Notes: generated from the sequence alone by a model not told the origin. DNA of 64,000 bases from Haladaptatus sp. ZSTT2 (GCF_037081775.1 NZ_JBAMHQ010000001.1:1364001-1428000); one strand, 5' to 3'; positions 37,545-46,755 are shown, counted from the first letter of the stretch. Numbers and translations are program-made.

Positions 37545-38521
37545 AAGCGCCCGGCTGCTTTGAGCTGTGAGACGAGTTCTCGCACCGCCTGCGCCTTTGC
37601 TTTTGGCACGACGAGCACGCGATTGTCGAAGGCGACGACCACAAGGTCTGAAACGCCGACCACGCTCACGTGTGCGTCGTCCGTGACGACGACCGAGTCC
37701 GTCGTATCGACCAGCGACACGTCCCCGAGCACAGCGTTGCCCGCCGCATCGGCGTCGAGAATCCGCCCGAGCGCGTCCCACGCACCCAAGTCGTCCCACT
37801 CGAAGGTTGCGGGCACGACCGTCGCGCGAGCGGTTCGTTCGAGTACGGCGTAGTCGATGCTCACCGGTTCGACGGCGTCGAACTCGTGTGGATTTTCGAC
37901 CAGCGGAGCGAGCGGCGTGTCTCTGGCTTCGCGGAGCAGGGCATCGGGCGTCCACGCGAACATCCCGGCGTTCCAGAGAAAGCCGTCTGCGACGTAGTTC
38001 GTGGCGGTTTCGGCATCCGGTTTTTCGTGAAACGAGGCCACGTCGAAGTAGTCGCCGTGGTCCGCTCCCGGTTCGATGTAGCCGTAGCCGGTGGCCGGGC
38101 GCGTTGGCTCGATGCCGATAGTGACGAGCGACCCGGTTTCGGCGGCGACGCGGGCGGCTGTGGTCGCGGTTTCTGCAAAGTCGCCAGTGATGTGGTGGTC
38201 GCTCGGGACGCAAAAGAGCACGCAGTCACCGACCTGCTCGCGGATGCGTGCGGCCGCGTAGACGAGCGCGGGGCCGGTGTCTTTGGGTTCTGGTTCGGTG
38301 AGCACGGCGGCTTCGGGCGCGTGCTCGTGAATCTCGTCTGCGAACGCCTCGCGCGTGAGGACGTAGAGTTCGTCGGCAAAGGAGAGTCGGTCGACGGTTT
38401 GGGCGAGCAGCGAACCGTCACCGAAGTCGAGAAACTGTTTGGGGCGGTGGCTCCGACTCGCGGGGTAGAGTCGTGTGCCCGTGCCGCCTGCGAGGACGAG
38501 CGCGACGAGAGGCCGAGTCAT
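37541..38521 (-). CDS. Mannose-1-phosphate guanylyltransferase
   Basis: 326 aa. Makes GDP-mannose from mannose-1-phosphate and GTP. The signature is LAGGTGTRLYPASRSHRPKQFL; later blocks are EPEPKDTGPALVYAAARI, VPSDHHI, FHEKPDAETATNYV and WNAGMFAW. The C-terminal isomerase domain of bifunctional ManC is absent. It supplies sugar for glycoproteins or glycolipids. 62 nt upstream (minus-strand sense) lies an acyltransferase gene of the envelope-polysaccharide type. Confidence 0.93.
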   Translation of the reverse strand: MTRPLVALVLAGGTGTRLYPASRSHRPKQFLDFGDGSLLAQTVDRLSFADELYVLTREAFADEIHEHAPEAAVLTEPEPKDTGPALVYAAARIREQVGDCVLFCVPSDHHITGDFAETATTAARVAAETGSLVTIGIEPTRPATGYGYIEPGADHGDYFDVASFHEKPDAETATNYVADGFLWNAGMFAWTPDALLREARDTPLAPLVENPHEFDAVEPVSIDYAVLERTARATVVPATFEWDDLGAWDALGRILDADAAGNAVLGDVSLVDTTDSVVVTDDAHVSVVGVSDLVVVAFDNRVLVVPKAKAQAVRELVSQLKAAGRF

Positions 38522-38583
38522 GCGAGAACGTCAACGCGGAGGGCGAAAAGTCCTACCGGCTCACCTTCAATCACCTGCCGACC

Positions 38584-39711
38584 TCACTCGTTCGAGAGTC
38601 GGCTTCGAACCGAAAGCCCGCCGCGTGACCGGAGGCGACTAAGCCATGGAATGTGACCGCCCTCAGGGTCTATGACACCCAGCCTCGCCATGGCGAGATA
38701 GGTTCCAAGCGCAAGCACGTAGACGAGTGGCGTGATGGTCAGTTGCCAGAGCAGGGTCGAGGGAAGGGGAAACCCAATCACCGGAATCCAGAACTGCTTC
38801 GTCGCGTGGAGCAAGTGAAATACCGGCAGGTGAAGGAGGTAAATTCCGAGCGCATGTCGGCCCACCGTGGGTAGAATCGTATTCTTCCCCAGCTGTGGGT
38901 TCGAGAGCGCGTACGCGAAGATTGCGAGAACGAGGAGTACGGTGGAGATGGTGTACTCCGTCAGATAGACCGTCTGCGTGAGCACGTTCTCACCGATGAT
39001 GTAACCAATGGCGTACTGCTCTATGAGTTGGGCGCCAAGGAAGAAGCCGACTGCGCCGAGATACAGATGGCTGTGGTTCTCCTTTGGTGTCCACTCCGTT
39101 GTTCTGATTGTGTATCCGAGTGCGACGTAGAAGAAGCCAAAGAAGAGAGCGTCTCGGATGCGGAACGGAACGTCCAGAACCATCGGATAGTTCATGCTGA
39201 GGATGCCGACGACGTGAAAGAGTGCGGCGACCGGCAACAGATAGCGAATCTTGTTGAATTTGACGAATCCCGAGACGAGTACGATGGAGAAAAACAATGC
39301 CGAGAGGAACCACAGCGGGACGGCCTGTGCGTCACCGTAGTACAGGAGGGAGGCTGGAGAGAAGTTGAAAAGGGCATCGCTGAGTTCACTCATCACAGAG
39401 GAACCGACGATGGCCGCGACTGCAACTGCGGCTGTGACAGAGACGAGTTTCCCAAACACAAAGATTGAACCGAGTTTCCGACCGGTTCCCCTGACGATGG
39501 AGTTGACACTGGTGGTGTGCAACTTCGCCCCCAGAAAGAAGCCGGACGTGACGAAAAAGAACGGCACGTCGAATTGGCCGATAGTATCCAACACGAAAAA
39601 GACGAGATTTCCGTGCGTTCCAAAGCCGCGAAATGGCTGCACGTGCGCGATAGTAATGAAGAAAATAGCGAGTGCTCGCAGTGTGTCGATGCTGTGAATA
39701 CGTTCTCTCAT
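38584..39711 (-). CDS. Membrane acyltransferase (acyltransferase-3 family)
   Basis: 375 aa from the ATG at 39711 (MRERIHSIDTLRALAIFFIT). Ten or so TM helices. The motif RIHSIDTLRALAI at the start and ITIAHVQPF with the catalytic-type His are typical of OafA/WecH-like enzymes that acetylate surface sugars. The upstream region is AT-rich. Adjacent to the GDP-mannose synthesis gene on the same strand. Confidence 0.85.
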   Translation of the reverse strand: MRERIHSIDTLRALAIFFITIAHVQPFRGFGTHGNLVFFVLDTIGQFDVPFFFVTSGFFLGAKLHTTSVNSIVRGTGRKLGSIFVFGKLVSVTAAVAVAAIVGSSVMSELSDALFNFSPASLLYYGDAQAVPLWFLSALFFSIVLVSGFVKFNKIRYLLPVAALFHVVGILSMNYPMVLDVPFRIRDALFFGFFYVALGYTIRTTEWTPKENHSHLYLGAVGFFLGAQLIEQYAIGYIIGENVLTQTVYLTEYTISTVLLVLAIFAYALSNPQLGKNTILPTVGRHALGIYLLHLPVFHLLHATKQFWIPVIGFPLPSTLLWQLTITPLVYVLALGTYLAMARLGVIDPEGGHIPWLSRLRSRGGLSVRSRLSNE

Positions 39712-40230
39712 TGGTTTCAAAAGGTGTACTGAAACGTCACGCACCCCTATTTAAAAGGAGCACGATTCACAAGGAGAAGTTATCAGTTTAGATGTATCAA
39801 GAATTGTGCCATAGAGACACACCCAAACCAGAAGACTGCTATCGAATACCATACGCAAATAGATTCAGCGCACGCGATTTATCACGATTTGCTTATGGTT
39901 TCGAAGGTAGCTTCGAGACAGCCTCGTGCTCCACACTTCCCGGACAGAGCGGCGCAAACGTGCCAACAGCGTCAGTCCGCGCCAACAGCGACGTTTTCAG
40001 TCAAACTGACGCGACGGCCGCAAGAAGACTCGCTTGACGTACCGAGACCGTCGCCACGTCCATGGTATCAAATTCGGTGTCACGGCCTTGAGACGGGGTG
40101 ATTGCTGCTCCAGCCATTTGCTGAGGGAGGAGGATGACAGAAGTGTCAAATCGTCCAACCCCGGAATTTGTCAAAAATTGTGTTTTAATGGATAGTCTTT
40201 ACTAATTGGTTAGTGATAGCATTCAACACA
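39712..40230. other. Gap between acyltransferase and histidine kinase genes
   Basis: 519 nt between divergent genes, AT-rich at both ends (39712-39850 and 40140-40230). No gene is supported. The minus-strand frames across 39890-40100 read vaguely protein-like but are broken by stops and I cannot assign them. TTTTAATGG near 40182-40190 may be the kinase promoter. Confidence 0.4.
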
Positions 40231-41781
40231 ATGGGGCAGAAGCTGAATGCGAGTGGACTCGTCGTCGCCGGTATTGGCTTCTTTCTCACCCGATTCACCG
40301 TCACGCTCGCACTGTTCGAGAACCCCGTCCAATTCTATCTCGCAGGTGTGTTGCCACTGACGCTCGGCCTCGGGTTGGCCGCCTTCGGCGTCGCACTGGC
40401 CGTTTCCGACATCGAACCAGCGCTGGCTCGGACGACGGCGCGCTGGTGTGTCATCGGTGCGGGAACGATGTTGATTCTCGTCATCCTGACGCTGTTAGGC
40501 AGGTCCCCCGATGGTATCCCTAGCGTGACGGTGATTCGGTCGCAGGCATATCTGTCGAACTTCCTCATCGGCGGGAGCGTCGGGGGAACCCTCACCGGTT
40601 TGTACGCGGCACGAACCCACCGACAGCGCGGGGAACTAGAACAACAGACCAACCGCCTCGTGATACTCAACCGGCTGCTTCGCCACGAGGTACTCAACTC
40701 GGTGACGGTGATTCGCGGGTACGCGAAGATGAGCAGGGACGAGCATTCGGGGGTTCAGAACGTAATCGAAAAGCGGCTGACTGCCATCGAGCGGACGATA
40801 GACGAGGTGAAATATCTCACCCGACGAGCGGGGCAGACCGATGGGTCGATGGAACGCATCGACATAGAACAATCCTTGCAGCAGAGCGTCAAGGCTGTAA
40901 CCAGCCGTCATCCCGAGGCGAGGATTACCATCGAGTCGATTCCAGAACACGCGAAGGTGGTGGCAGACGAACAGCTCGCGCAGGTGTTCACGCACCTTCT
41001 CGAAAATGCAGTCGTCCACGGCCACGATGAGACTCCCACCGTCGAGGTGGCGGTGACGAGAAACAGCGTTCGGGTGTCCGTGAGAGACGATGGCCCTGGG
41101 CTTCCAGAAAGCCAACAGGCATTGCTTGAGACCGCCGCTATCGAGGAGTTCGACGACCCGACGACCGGCTTCGGGCTGAAAATCGTTCGCCTCCTCGTCG
41201 AGAACTACCGAGGAACGATAGAGACTGAGAGTGGAGCGCGTGGGACGAAGGTAACCATCGCCCTCCCCCGTGCCAACGAAGCGGCTGCGGGGCTGGAACC
41301 AAGCAAAACGGGCGGCGACATCGTACGCCCGACCATCCAGCACCTGCTCGTGACGCTCGTGGCGTCGGTGGCTGCGGGCGTGGTGTTCGGCATCGCGGCG
41401 CTACTACTCGGCCGGTCGGTCGCAGGCATCGGCGTCTTTTACGGGAGCGTAAACGGTGTCATCGGCTGGCTCACCCACGAGTTCCACAGCATCGTCTTCG
41501 GGTTCGTCTTCGTCAATCTCGTCTCGATGGCCCCAGAACGCTATCGAACCAGCGTTCCTGCCTACGTTGCCATCGGAGCTGTGTGGGGGCTCGTCCTCTG
41601 GGTCGTCGCCGCCGGGATTATCGCGCCGATTTGGTTGCGACTCCTCGGAATCGCGGCACCGATTCCAAACCTCACGTTCTGGTCGTTCGTGGCACATCTC
41701 GTCTGGGGAGTCTCGCTTGGCGCGCTCACCGCATGGGGATACAAGTACCTCACCGTGAGGGTGCAATCCGGTGAAAAGTAG
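40231..41781 (+). CDS. Sensor histidine kinase with an extra C-terminal membrane domain
   Basis: 516 aa from the ATG at 40231; GTG at 40213 is possible. N-terminal membrane domain with four TM helices (residues about 8-125). The phospho-acceptor His is H152 in LLRHEVLNSVTVIRGYA. The ATPase domain has the N box HLLENAVVHG, G1 RDDGPGLP and a GFGLKIVRLLVENYRG G2 block. Residues about 367-510 then form another four-TM domain (LLVTLVASVAAGVVFGIAAL ... WGLVLWVVAAGIIAPIWLRL ... FVAHLVWGVSLGALTAWGY). This domain also exists as separate small haloarchaeal membrane proteins. No response regulator is adjacent. Confidence 0.88.
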   Translation: MGQKLNASGLVVAGIGFFLTRFTVTLALFENPVQFYLAGVLPLTLGLGLAAFGVALAVSDIEPALARTTARWCVIGAGTMLILVILTLLGRSPDGIPSVTVIRSQAYLSNFLIGGSVGGTLTGLYAARTHRQRGELEQQTNRLVILNRLLRHEVLNSVTVIRGYAKMSRDEHSGVQNVIEKRLTAIERTIDEVKYLTRRAGQTDGSMERIDIEQSLQQSVKAVTSRHPEARITIESIPEHAKVVADEQLAQVFTHLLENAVVHGHDETPTVEVAVTRNSVRVSVRDDGPGLPESQQALLETAAIEEFDDPTTGFGLKIVRLLVENYRGTIETESGARGTKVTIALPRANEAAAGLEPSKTGGDIVRPTIQHLLVTLVASVAAGVVFGIAALLLGRSVAGIGVFYGSVNGVIGWLTHEFHSIVFGFVFVNLVSMAPERYRTSVPAYVAIGAVWGLVLWVVAAGIIAPIWLRLLGIAAPIPNLTFWSFVAHLVWGVSLGALTAWGYKYLTVRVQSGEK

Positions 41782-41810
41782 CAAACGTAGTTGGTGTCAC
41801 CAGTGTCGTC

Positions 41811-42104
41811 TCACCACGTTTCGATGATGCCTTCGCGGATGTCTTCAAGACAGCCCTGACAGTCCACGCTCTCTGCGTCGAAACAGTGTGGGCGCTGGTC
41901 GGCGTCGAGGGTGACGGTGCGGCGTTCGGCGTAGCGTCGGCAGACGAGGTTCATCTCGCGGCCACCGTCCGTCTCTGATGAGTCGGTGTATCGACCGCGG
42001 TTGCCCCGCCCTTCGCGGTACTCGTGGCGTGCCCGCCCCATCTGGCGGCCCGCCTTGCGAAACTGCTGGCGGATGAGTCGTTCGATGCGCCGCCGATTGC
42101 TCAT
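41811..42104 (-). CDS. Small Cys-containing basic protein, DUF7091-like
   Basis: 97 aa. A basic helical N-terminus (RRRIERLIRQQFRKAGRQMG) is followed by LVCRRYAERRTVTLD, HCFDAESVDCQGCLEDI: four Cys and a His that could bind zinc. It resembles a haloarchaeal family I recall as DUF7091. Function unknown; nucleic-acid binding would fit the charge pattern. Convergent with the kinase gene. Confidence 0.7.
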   Translation of the reverse strand: MSNRRRIERLIRQQFRKAGRQMGRARHEYREGRGNRGRYTDSSETDGGREMNLVCRRYAERRTVTLDADQRPHCFDAESVDCQGCLEDIREGIIETW

Positions 42105-42195
42105 GGTCGGTGATTGGGCACGGAGCTACAAAGCGTCACGGGGCGGAGAACTTGTGCAGTGCACTTCCTCTCGGTTTCGAGCGATGCACTTCGGC

Positions 42196-42348
42196 TCATC
42201 GCCATGGCCCATCGGAGAAGGACCAACTGTCCAGATTCATCGACCCGCCGCCGACGATGTACGCGAGGAGGAGCGCGATGATGGCGAACCCGATGATTAT
42301 CAGGAATTTGACGAGGGAAGCGGGAATGATGTCAATCACGGGGAACAT
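42196..42348 (-). CDS. Small single-TM protein, 50 aa
   Basis: Starts MFPVIDIIPASLVKFLIIIG and ends SDGPWR. One strong TM helix (about 12-33) is followed by a short Gly/Ser/Trp tail. Not embedded in another credible gene; the frame is open further upstream, but that part does not look protein-like. Function unknown. Confidence 0.55.
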   Translation of the reverse strand: MFPVIDIIPASLVKFLIIIGFAIIALLLAYIVGGGSMNLDSWSFSDGPWR

Positions 42349-42571
42349 GGCCAGTGCTCCCACATCCTGTTTCGATGATAATAGGTTTTCATGTGCCCGT
42401 TCAGCATTCGAGCTGCACGGGACAACGCTTTTGGGTCTGCTCCATGAGGTGTCAAACAGGTACCCGATGCTCGTTTCTACCTGTTTCTGACTGGATTCAC
42501 GCTCGGTCTGCCGAGTTGGCTGCATCCCGTCTGCGCACGTACCGTTTTCAGACCGAGTCACAACCACCACT

Positions 42572-43111
42572 ATGTCACGAACACCGTATCTGCAGACCGA
42601 ACGCCTCGAGCTTCGACCCGTCACCCGCGACGACGAGGCGTTCCTCAATTCCCACCTGAACCACCCGAAAATCCGCCAGCACATCAGCATCTTCCACACG
42701 CCGTACAGCGAGATGGAACAGGCAGACTCCTACGAGGAGTTCCACACCGGCGACAACGTCGTCTCGCTCGTCCTCTGGGACGGCGACGAGCGCGTTGGCC
42801 ACGCTGGCCTCATGCCCTTCATCGACCGGAACAAACTCGGCAACCTCGGCTACTGGATTGCACCCGAGTACTGGGGGAAGGGCTACGCCACCGAAGCTAC
42901 CGAGGCAATCATCCAGTTCGGCTTCGACGAACTCGGCCTCCACCGCATCGACGCCTGGATAGAAGCCCCGAACGAAGGCTCTCGGCGCGTCGTCGAAAAG
43001 CTCGGCTTCACTCACGAAGGCACCAAGCGAAAGTCCGAATTCACCGGCGGCGAGTGGGTCGACCAAGTCATCTACGGCCTACTCGCCTCTGAGTGGGAAC
43101 CGGAGGCTTAA
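42572..43111 (+). CDS. GNAT acetyltransferase, RimJ/RimL-like
   Basis: 179 aa. Acetyl-CoA-dependent N-acetyltransferase, possibly acting on a protein N-terminus or small amine. Opening YLQTERLELRPVTRDDEAFL; the acetyl-CoA loop is YWGKGYATEATEAII; LGLHRIDAWIEAPNEGSRRV and VEKLGFTHEG are hallmark RimJ/RimL blocks. Single-gene unit. Confidence 0.92.
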   Translation: MSRTPYLQTERLELRPVTRDDEAFLNSHLNHPKIRQHISIFHTPYSEMEQADSYEEFHTGDNVVSLVLWDGDERVGHAGLMPFIDRNKLGNLGYWIAPEYWGKGYATEATEAIIQFGFDELGLHRIDAWIEAPNEGSRRVVEKLGFTHEGTKRKSEFTGGEWVDQVIYGLLASEWEPEA

Positions 43112-43163
43112 GTCCCAAAACGGAATCGCACGAGGGAATCACTTTCAGCCCACTCACCTAACC

Positions 43164-43170
43164 TTTTATA
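43164..43170 (+). promoter_or_regulatory. rpa3 promoter TATA box
   Basis: TTTTATA. It predicts transcription start near 43192-43195, exactly where a 10-codon upstream reading frame begins, leaving about 37 nt before the rpa3 ATG. Confidence 0.55.
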
Positions 43171-43191
43171 CCATCGGGAACCAACCGTCGT

Positions 43192-43224
43192 ATGTCTCCC
43201 ATTGAAAACAGGCGGAGACAGTGA
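43192..43224 (+). CDS. Candidate leaderless upstream ORF (10 aa) in the rpa3 leader
   Basis: ATG at the predicted mRNA 5' end encodes MSPIENRRRQ, then TGA, 6 nt before the rpa3 ATG. Haloarchaea start translation efficiently at a 5'-terminal ATG, so this could be translated and could control rpa3. GTCTCC (43194-43199) and GGAGAC (43214-43219) form a 6-bp hairpin within it. Existence as a made peptide is inference. Confidence 0.35.
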   Translation: MSPIENRRRQ

Positions 43225-43230
43225 AACCCC

Positions 43231-44163
43231 ATGACAGATGTGCACCAGCACGCAGTAGAGATACACGAGCAGTTTTCAGACAAACTAGAGCTGACGGTCG
43301 AAGACGTAGAGGAACGTCTCGAAAAACTCGTCGGCGAGTACAAGGTTCCCATCGACGAGGCACGCCGCAGCGTCACGAGTCACTACCTTGACGAAGCGGG
43401 CATGGAGCGCGAAGACCTCCGTGGCTCCGGTGGCAACCAAGAAATGCAGATTTCGGAGGTGGACGAACCCGAACAGTGGCTCGACCTGACCGCGAAGGTC
43501 GTCGACCTCTGGGACCCGGGCCACGAGTCCATCGGGCAAGTTGGCTTGCTCGGTGACCCGACCGGCACCATCAAGTTCACGAAGTGGGCGAAATCCGACC
43601 TCCCCGCTCTCGAAGAAGGGAAGGTCTACCGCTTTTCGAACGTGGTGTCCGACGAGTACCAGGGCCGATTCTCGGTCAAGCTCAACCGGACGACCGGCAT
43701 CGAGGAACTCGACGAGGACCTCGAAGTCGGCGACAACGAATCCGAAATCGAAGGCGCGATGGTGGACATCCAGAGCGGCAGCGGACTCATCAAGCGATGC
43801 CCCGAGGAGGATTGCACGCGCGTCCTCCAGAACGGACGCTGTTCAGAACACGGCGAGGTCGAAGGCGAGTTCGACCTCCGCATCAAAGGCGTCGTGGACG
43901 ACGGTATGACCGTCCACGAGACCATCTTCAACAAAGAAGCCACCGAGGAACTGACCGGCATCACCTTAGAGAAGGCAAAGGAGATGGCGATGGACGCACT
44001 CGACACGACGATTGTCGCAGACGAGATGCGCGAGAAAGTCCTCGGACGCTACTACCGCATCAGCGGCCCGACGCTCGGCCGCTACGTCCTAGCGAACGAC
44101 TTCGAAGAATTGACCGGCCCAGTCGATGCCGAAGCAGTCCTCATCAAAGCGAGGTCGATGTAA
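43231..44163 (+). CDS. rpa3: Replication protein A, Rpa3 type
   Basis: 310 aa. Single-stranded DNA-binding protein for replication and repair. N-terminal helical region (1-65), OB-fold(s) in about 70-290 (WLDLTAKVVDLWDPG, GQVGLLGDPTGTIKFTKWAK, YRFSNVVSDEYQGRFSVKLN), and a zinc finger CPEEDCTRVLQNGRCSEHG. Length and the following rpap gene match the Rpa3-Rpap3 pair of Haloferax. 2 nt upstream of rpap3. Confidence 0.92.
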   Translation: MTDVHQHAVEIHEQFSDKLELTVEDVEERLEKLVGEYKVPIDEARRSVTSHYLDEAGMEREDLRGSGGNQEMQISEVDEPEQWLDLTAKVVDLWDPGHESIGQVGLLGDPTGTIKFTKWAKSDLPALEEGKVYRFSNVVSDEYQGRFSVKLNRTTGIEELDEDLEVGDNESEIEGAMVDIQSGSGLIKRCPEEDCTRVLQNGRCSEHGEVEGEFDLRIKGVVDDGMTVHETIFNKEATEELTGITLEKAKEMAMDALDTTIVADEMREKVLGRYYRISGPTLGRYVLANDFEELTGPVDAEAVLIKARSM

Positions 44164-44165
44164 CC

Positions 44166-44759
44166 ATGAGTTCCGCACCAACCCGAGAAGTCGCTCGACG
44201 GGTTTTCGCCCGCGAGTTCAACGACGCTGGCTACACATTCAAAGAATCGGACGACGAACGCGCCCCAGTCTACCTGCTGCTCCCGACGGGCGAACGCGCA
44301 AACCGCGTGTTCATCGTCGGCACGCTCACCGAGAAAGAAGACGTCGGTGAGGACAGCGAGTACTGGCGCGGCCGCGTCGTTGACCCAACCGGGACGTTCT
44401 TCGTCTACGCTGGGCAGTACCAGCCAGAAGCCGCGAGCGTCCTCCGCGACGTGGAAGCACCCGCCTACGTTGCGATTGCGGGCAAGCCACGCACCTACGA
44501 GACGGACGATGGCTCGATTAACGTCTCCATCCGACCGGAGTCCATCTCCGTCGTCTCCGCCGAAACGCGCGACCGCTGGGTCGTCGAAACTGCAGAACGC
44601 ACGATGGACCGCATCGAAGCGTTCGACGACGAGACCAACGAGTACGCACGCATGGCAAAAGAGCAGTACGACCTGCCGGTCTCCCGCTACAAACAAGAAG
44701 TGCTCACCGCCCTCGAGAGCTTAGACGAGAGCGAAGCGCTCGAAGCCGACGCCGCGTAA
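44166..44759 (+). CDS. rpap3: Rpa-associated protein Rpap3 (COG3390)
   Basis: 197 aa from the ATG at 44166 (MSSAPTREVARRVFAREFND). It has an OB-fold with RVFIVGTLTEKEDVGED, YWRGRVVDPTGTFFVYAGQYQPEA and VAIAGKPRTYE, and a helical C-terminus (YARMAKEQYDLPVSRYKQEVLTALE). Forms a complex with Rpa3 in haloarchaea. Starts 2 nt after the rpa3 stop. Confidence 0.92.
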   Translation: MSSAPTREVARRVFAREFNDAGYTFKESDDERAPVYLLLPTGERANRVFIVGTLTEKEDVGEDSEYWRGRVVDPTGTFFVYAGQYQPEAASVLRDVEAPAYVAIAGKPRTYETDDGSINVSIRPESISVVSAETRDRWVVETAERTMDRIEAFDDETNEYARMAKEQYDLPVSRYKQEVLTALESLDESEALEADAA

Positions 44760-44975
44760 GCTCTCGACACACCTTGGCTGACACTGAGGCTGTGTCGAAA
44801 TTCGTTTCAATTTTCTCAGACTTGTCCTCGAATTAGTTCCACGTGCATACAGGACGTATGCCCATGAGTCGCTCTTGGGAAACGTGTCCGAAGTGCCCTA
44901 TTCGCTCTCAACTCCACTCTGCAGGTGGGCAACCTAGCCGCCGTCCAACGGTAGCGCTGAATTCGTGAGCGCTGT

Positions 44976-46265
44976 TTACTTCTCGCTCGTTGAGCCGGTG
45001 ATGAGTGACCAGCCACCTTCCACGATGTTGAGCGTCACCAGCAAGCTGGCCACAAGCCCGAGGAACACGACAGGCTCTATGGGTTGATTCACGATGGACA
45101 GGGTGACGAGCGCCGCGACCCCCAGCCGGAGAACCACCGACCGGTCTCTCACCGGGTCGAACGTCGTCCGGTGGACAGCGATGGTCCCGAGGAGGTAGGT
45201 GACAACGCCGGCCACGAGCACCGCCGCGCGGTTCCAGTCAAGCGCATGTCCTGCCGCCGCGGCTTCGACGGTGAACGCGATGCCGATACCGGCAGCGACG
45301 ATTCCAACATAGACCAAGTAGTGGCTCAGGACGTGTAGTAGCGAGTACTCGCGGACACGTGACCACGCCCCTTTGTCCTCGATGAACGCCCGGTGGAGGA
45401 ACCATTCATCGACGTGACGGAAATAGGTCCACCACAAGGTCAAGACCACGATGAACCCAAATCCAGCGACGAGCCCGGATCTGAATCCCCAGTCAGTACC
45501 CGAGGTTCCCACGGCGATCGCGATGACGGTCTCCCCCAAGACGAGGATGGTGAACAGGCCGAGCCGTTCGGAGTAGTGAGAGGTGGGTTTCGGTATGGCC
45601 TCACTCCCGACGTAAACGACGGTGGTCGTCGCCAGACCGACCACGAAGGAGAGCCCCCAGATGACGAACCGCCAGGGCTCGGCAACGAGCAGCGATGATG
45701 CCCAGACCATGGCACTCGCCGATGTCGAGAGCACGACCGCTCTCGTGAACGGCCGTAAATCTGGGAGACTAACCCATGCCCTGAGGTACATACCGATCAT
45801 GAGAACTCTGAGCAGGAGGTACGCCAGCACAAAGGCATCCGAGCCACCGCGGAGGGCGTCGTGAATGGTTGCCGTGAGAATGATAACACCCAACATGGTC
45901 GCGGCCATCCCGAGCCGGTGGAGCAGGTCGTCGGTATCGAACTGATCGGCGTAGAGCGTGAAGCCCAACCAGGTGTAGAGAACGATGAAGAACAAGCCGG
46001 CAAACCCGAGGAACCCACCGACGCTCGGGTCATCATGGAGGAGTCCACCGAGTTCGGCAATGGCCGCAACGTAGACGAGATCGAAGAAGAGTTCGAGCCA
46101 CGTCGCATGTCGGGTAGTGGCGGTGGTGTGAACGCGTGGAGGCACGCTGATTCTTCGCCACAACCGGACAACTGACGTCCCGAGCTGGCGAGCTGCCTGT
46201 CGCAGCGCCATTGACTCGGTACGCGGCTTGCCTACTGTCTCCTCCGGGGGCATCTGGGGACTCAT
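44976..46265 (-). CDS. LtrA-family membrane protein (low temperature requirement A)
   Basis: 429 aa; ATG codon 19 is an alternative start. Family signature TWLELFFDLVYVAAIAELG at residues 55-73, and SERLGLFTILVLGETVIAIAVG. About twelve TM helices. Function is poorly known across bacteria and archaea. First gene of the accessory region that follows. The 216 nt between rpap3 and this gene's stop hold nothing I can support. Confidence 0.88.
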   Translation of the reverse strand: MSPQMPPEETVGKPRTESMALRQAARQLGTSVVRLWRRISVPPRVHTTATTRHATWLELFFDLVYVAAIAELGGLLHDDPSVGGFLGFAGLFFIVLYTWLGFTLYADQFDTDDLLHRLGMAATMLGVIILTATIHDALRGGSDAFVLAYLLLRVLMIGMYLRAWVSLPDLRPFTRAVVLSTSASAMVWASSLLVAEPWRFVIWGLSFVVGLATTTVVYVGSEAIPKPTSHYSERLGLFTILVLGETVIAIAVGTSGTDWGFRSGLVAGFGFIVVLTLWWTYFRHVDEWFLHRAFIEDKGAWSRVREYSLLHVLSHYLVYVGIVAAGIGIAFTVEAAAAGHALDWNRAAVLVAGVVTYLLGTIAVHRTTFDPVRDRSVVLRLGVAALVTLSIVNQPIEPVVFLGLVASLLVTLNIVEGGWSLITGSTSEK

Positions 46266-46392
46266 CTCTGGCGATTAATGACTGTAGTAATGGTCACCAG
46301 ACAGGATAACTCCGTGGTACGATGACACACGCGATGCGAAGACCGTGCGAGACGAATGCGCTGACACTCGTCTAGCCGAATTTATCTGGTTT

Positions 46393-46749
46393 TTACAACT
46401 CTTCGCGGCTGAGTTTCACGCGGCGCTCCTCGAACTCCTCGTCGGAGAGCTCACCGCGTGCGTACGCCGCGCGCAACTCCTCCATTGCGGGATTTCGAGA
46501 CGCCTGCGATTCAGTTACGCGGCGGAAGACGAGGTAGCCCCCACCGAGCAGAACGAGGAGAAAGACCAGTGGGACGAACATTCCAACGAGTGGCCACCAG
46601 CCGCTGGTCGTCCCGTATCCGCCCATCATTCCGCCGTAGCCCATCATCCCGCCGAATGCCAGCCCCATCATGAGCAAGGGCAGGACAATGATTGCCCCGA
46701 GGATGAGGAGGACGATAGTCGTGGTGTCGAGTCGATTAGATGACGACAT
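46393..46749 (-). CDS. SHOCT-domain membrane protein with Met/Gly-rich loop
   Basis: 118 aa. Two TM helices (about 12-31 and 52-75) separated by a GGMMGYGGMMGGYGTTSGWW loop rich in Met, Gly and Tyr. The C-terminal SHOCT motif is MEELRAAYARGELSDEEFEERR. Predicted N-in/C-in, loop outside, which puts the Met cluster outside the cell. 6 nt after the DUF302 gene. Paralogue of 47257-47607. Role unknown; metal-linked by context. Confidence 0.85.
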   Translation of the reverse strand: MSSSNRLDTTTIVLLILGAIIVLPLLMMGLAFGGMMGYGGMMGGYGTTSGWWPLVGMFVPLVFLLVLLGGGYLVFRRVTESQASRNPAMEELRAAYARGELSDEEFEERRVKLSREEL

Positions 46750-46755
46750 CGCTAT

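Noticed and set aside
36714-38213. 499-codon minus-strand frame across the SDR and guanylyltransferase genes
   Set aside because: Spans two real genes in other frames, very Arg-rich; no domain pattern.
39890-40100. Minus-strand pieces that read partly protein-like (possible transposase or gene remnant)
   Set aside because: Broken by stops and I cannot match them to any family, so no pseudogene is claimed.
44760-44975. GGCTGTGTCGAAA-like stretch that looks like an insertion-sequence end
   Set aside because: No matching inverted end, no target duplication and no transposase remnant found nearby.
44816-45016. Minus-strand frame of 66 codons
   Set aside because: Arg/Ser-rich out-of-frame composition, overlaps the LtrA 3' end, no promoter; looks like chance.
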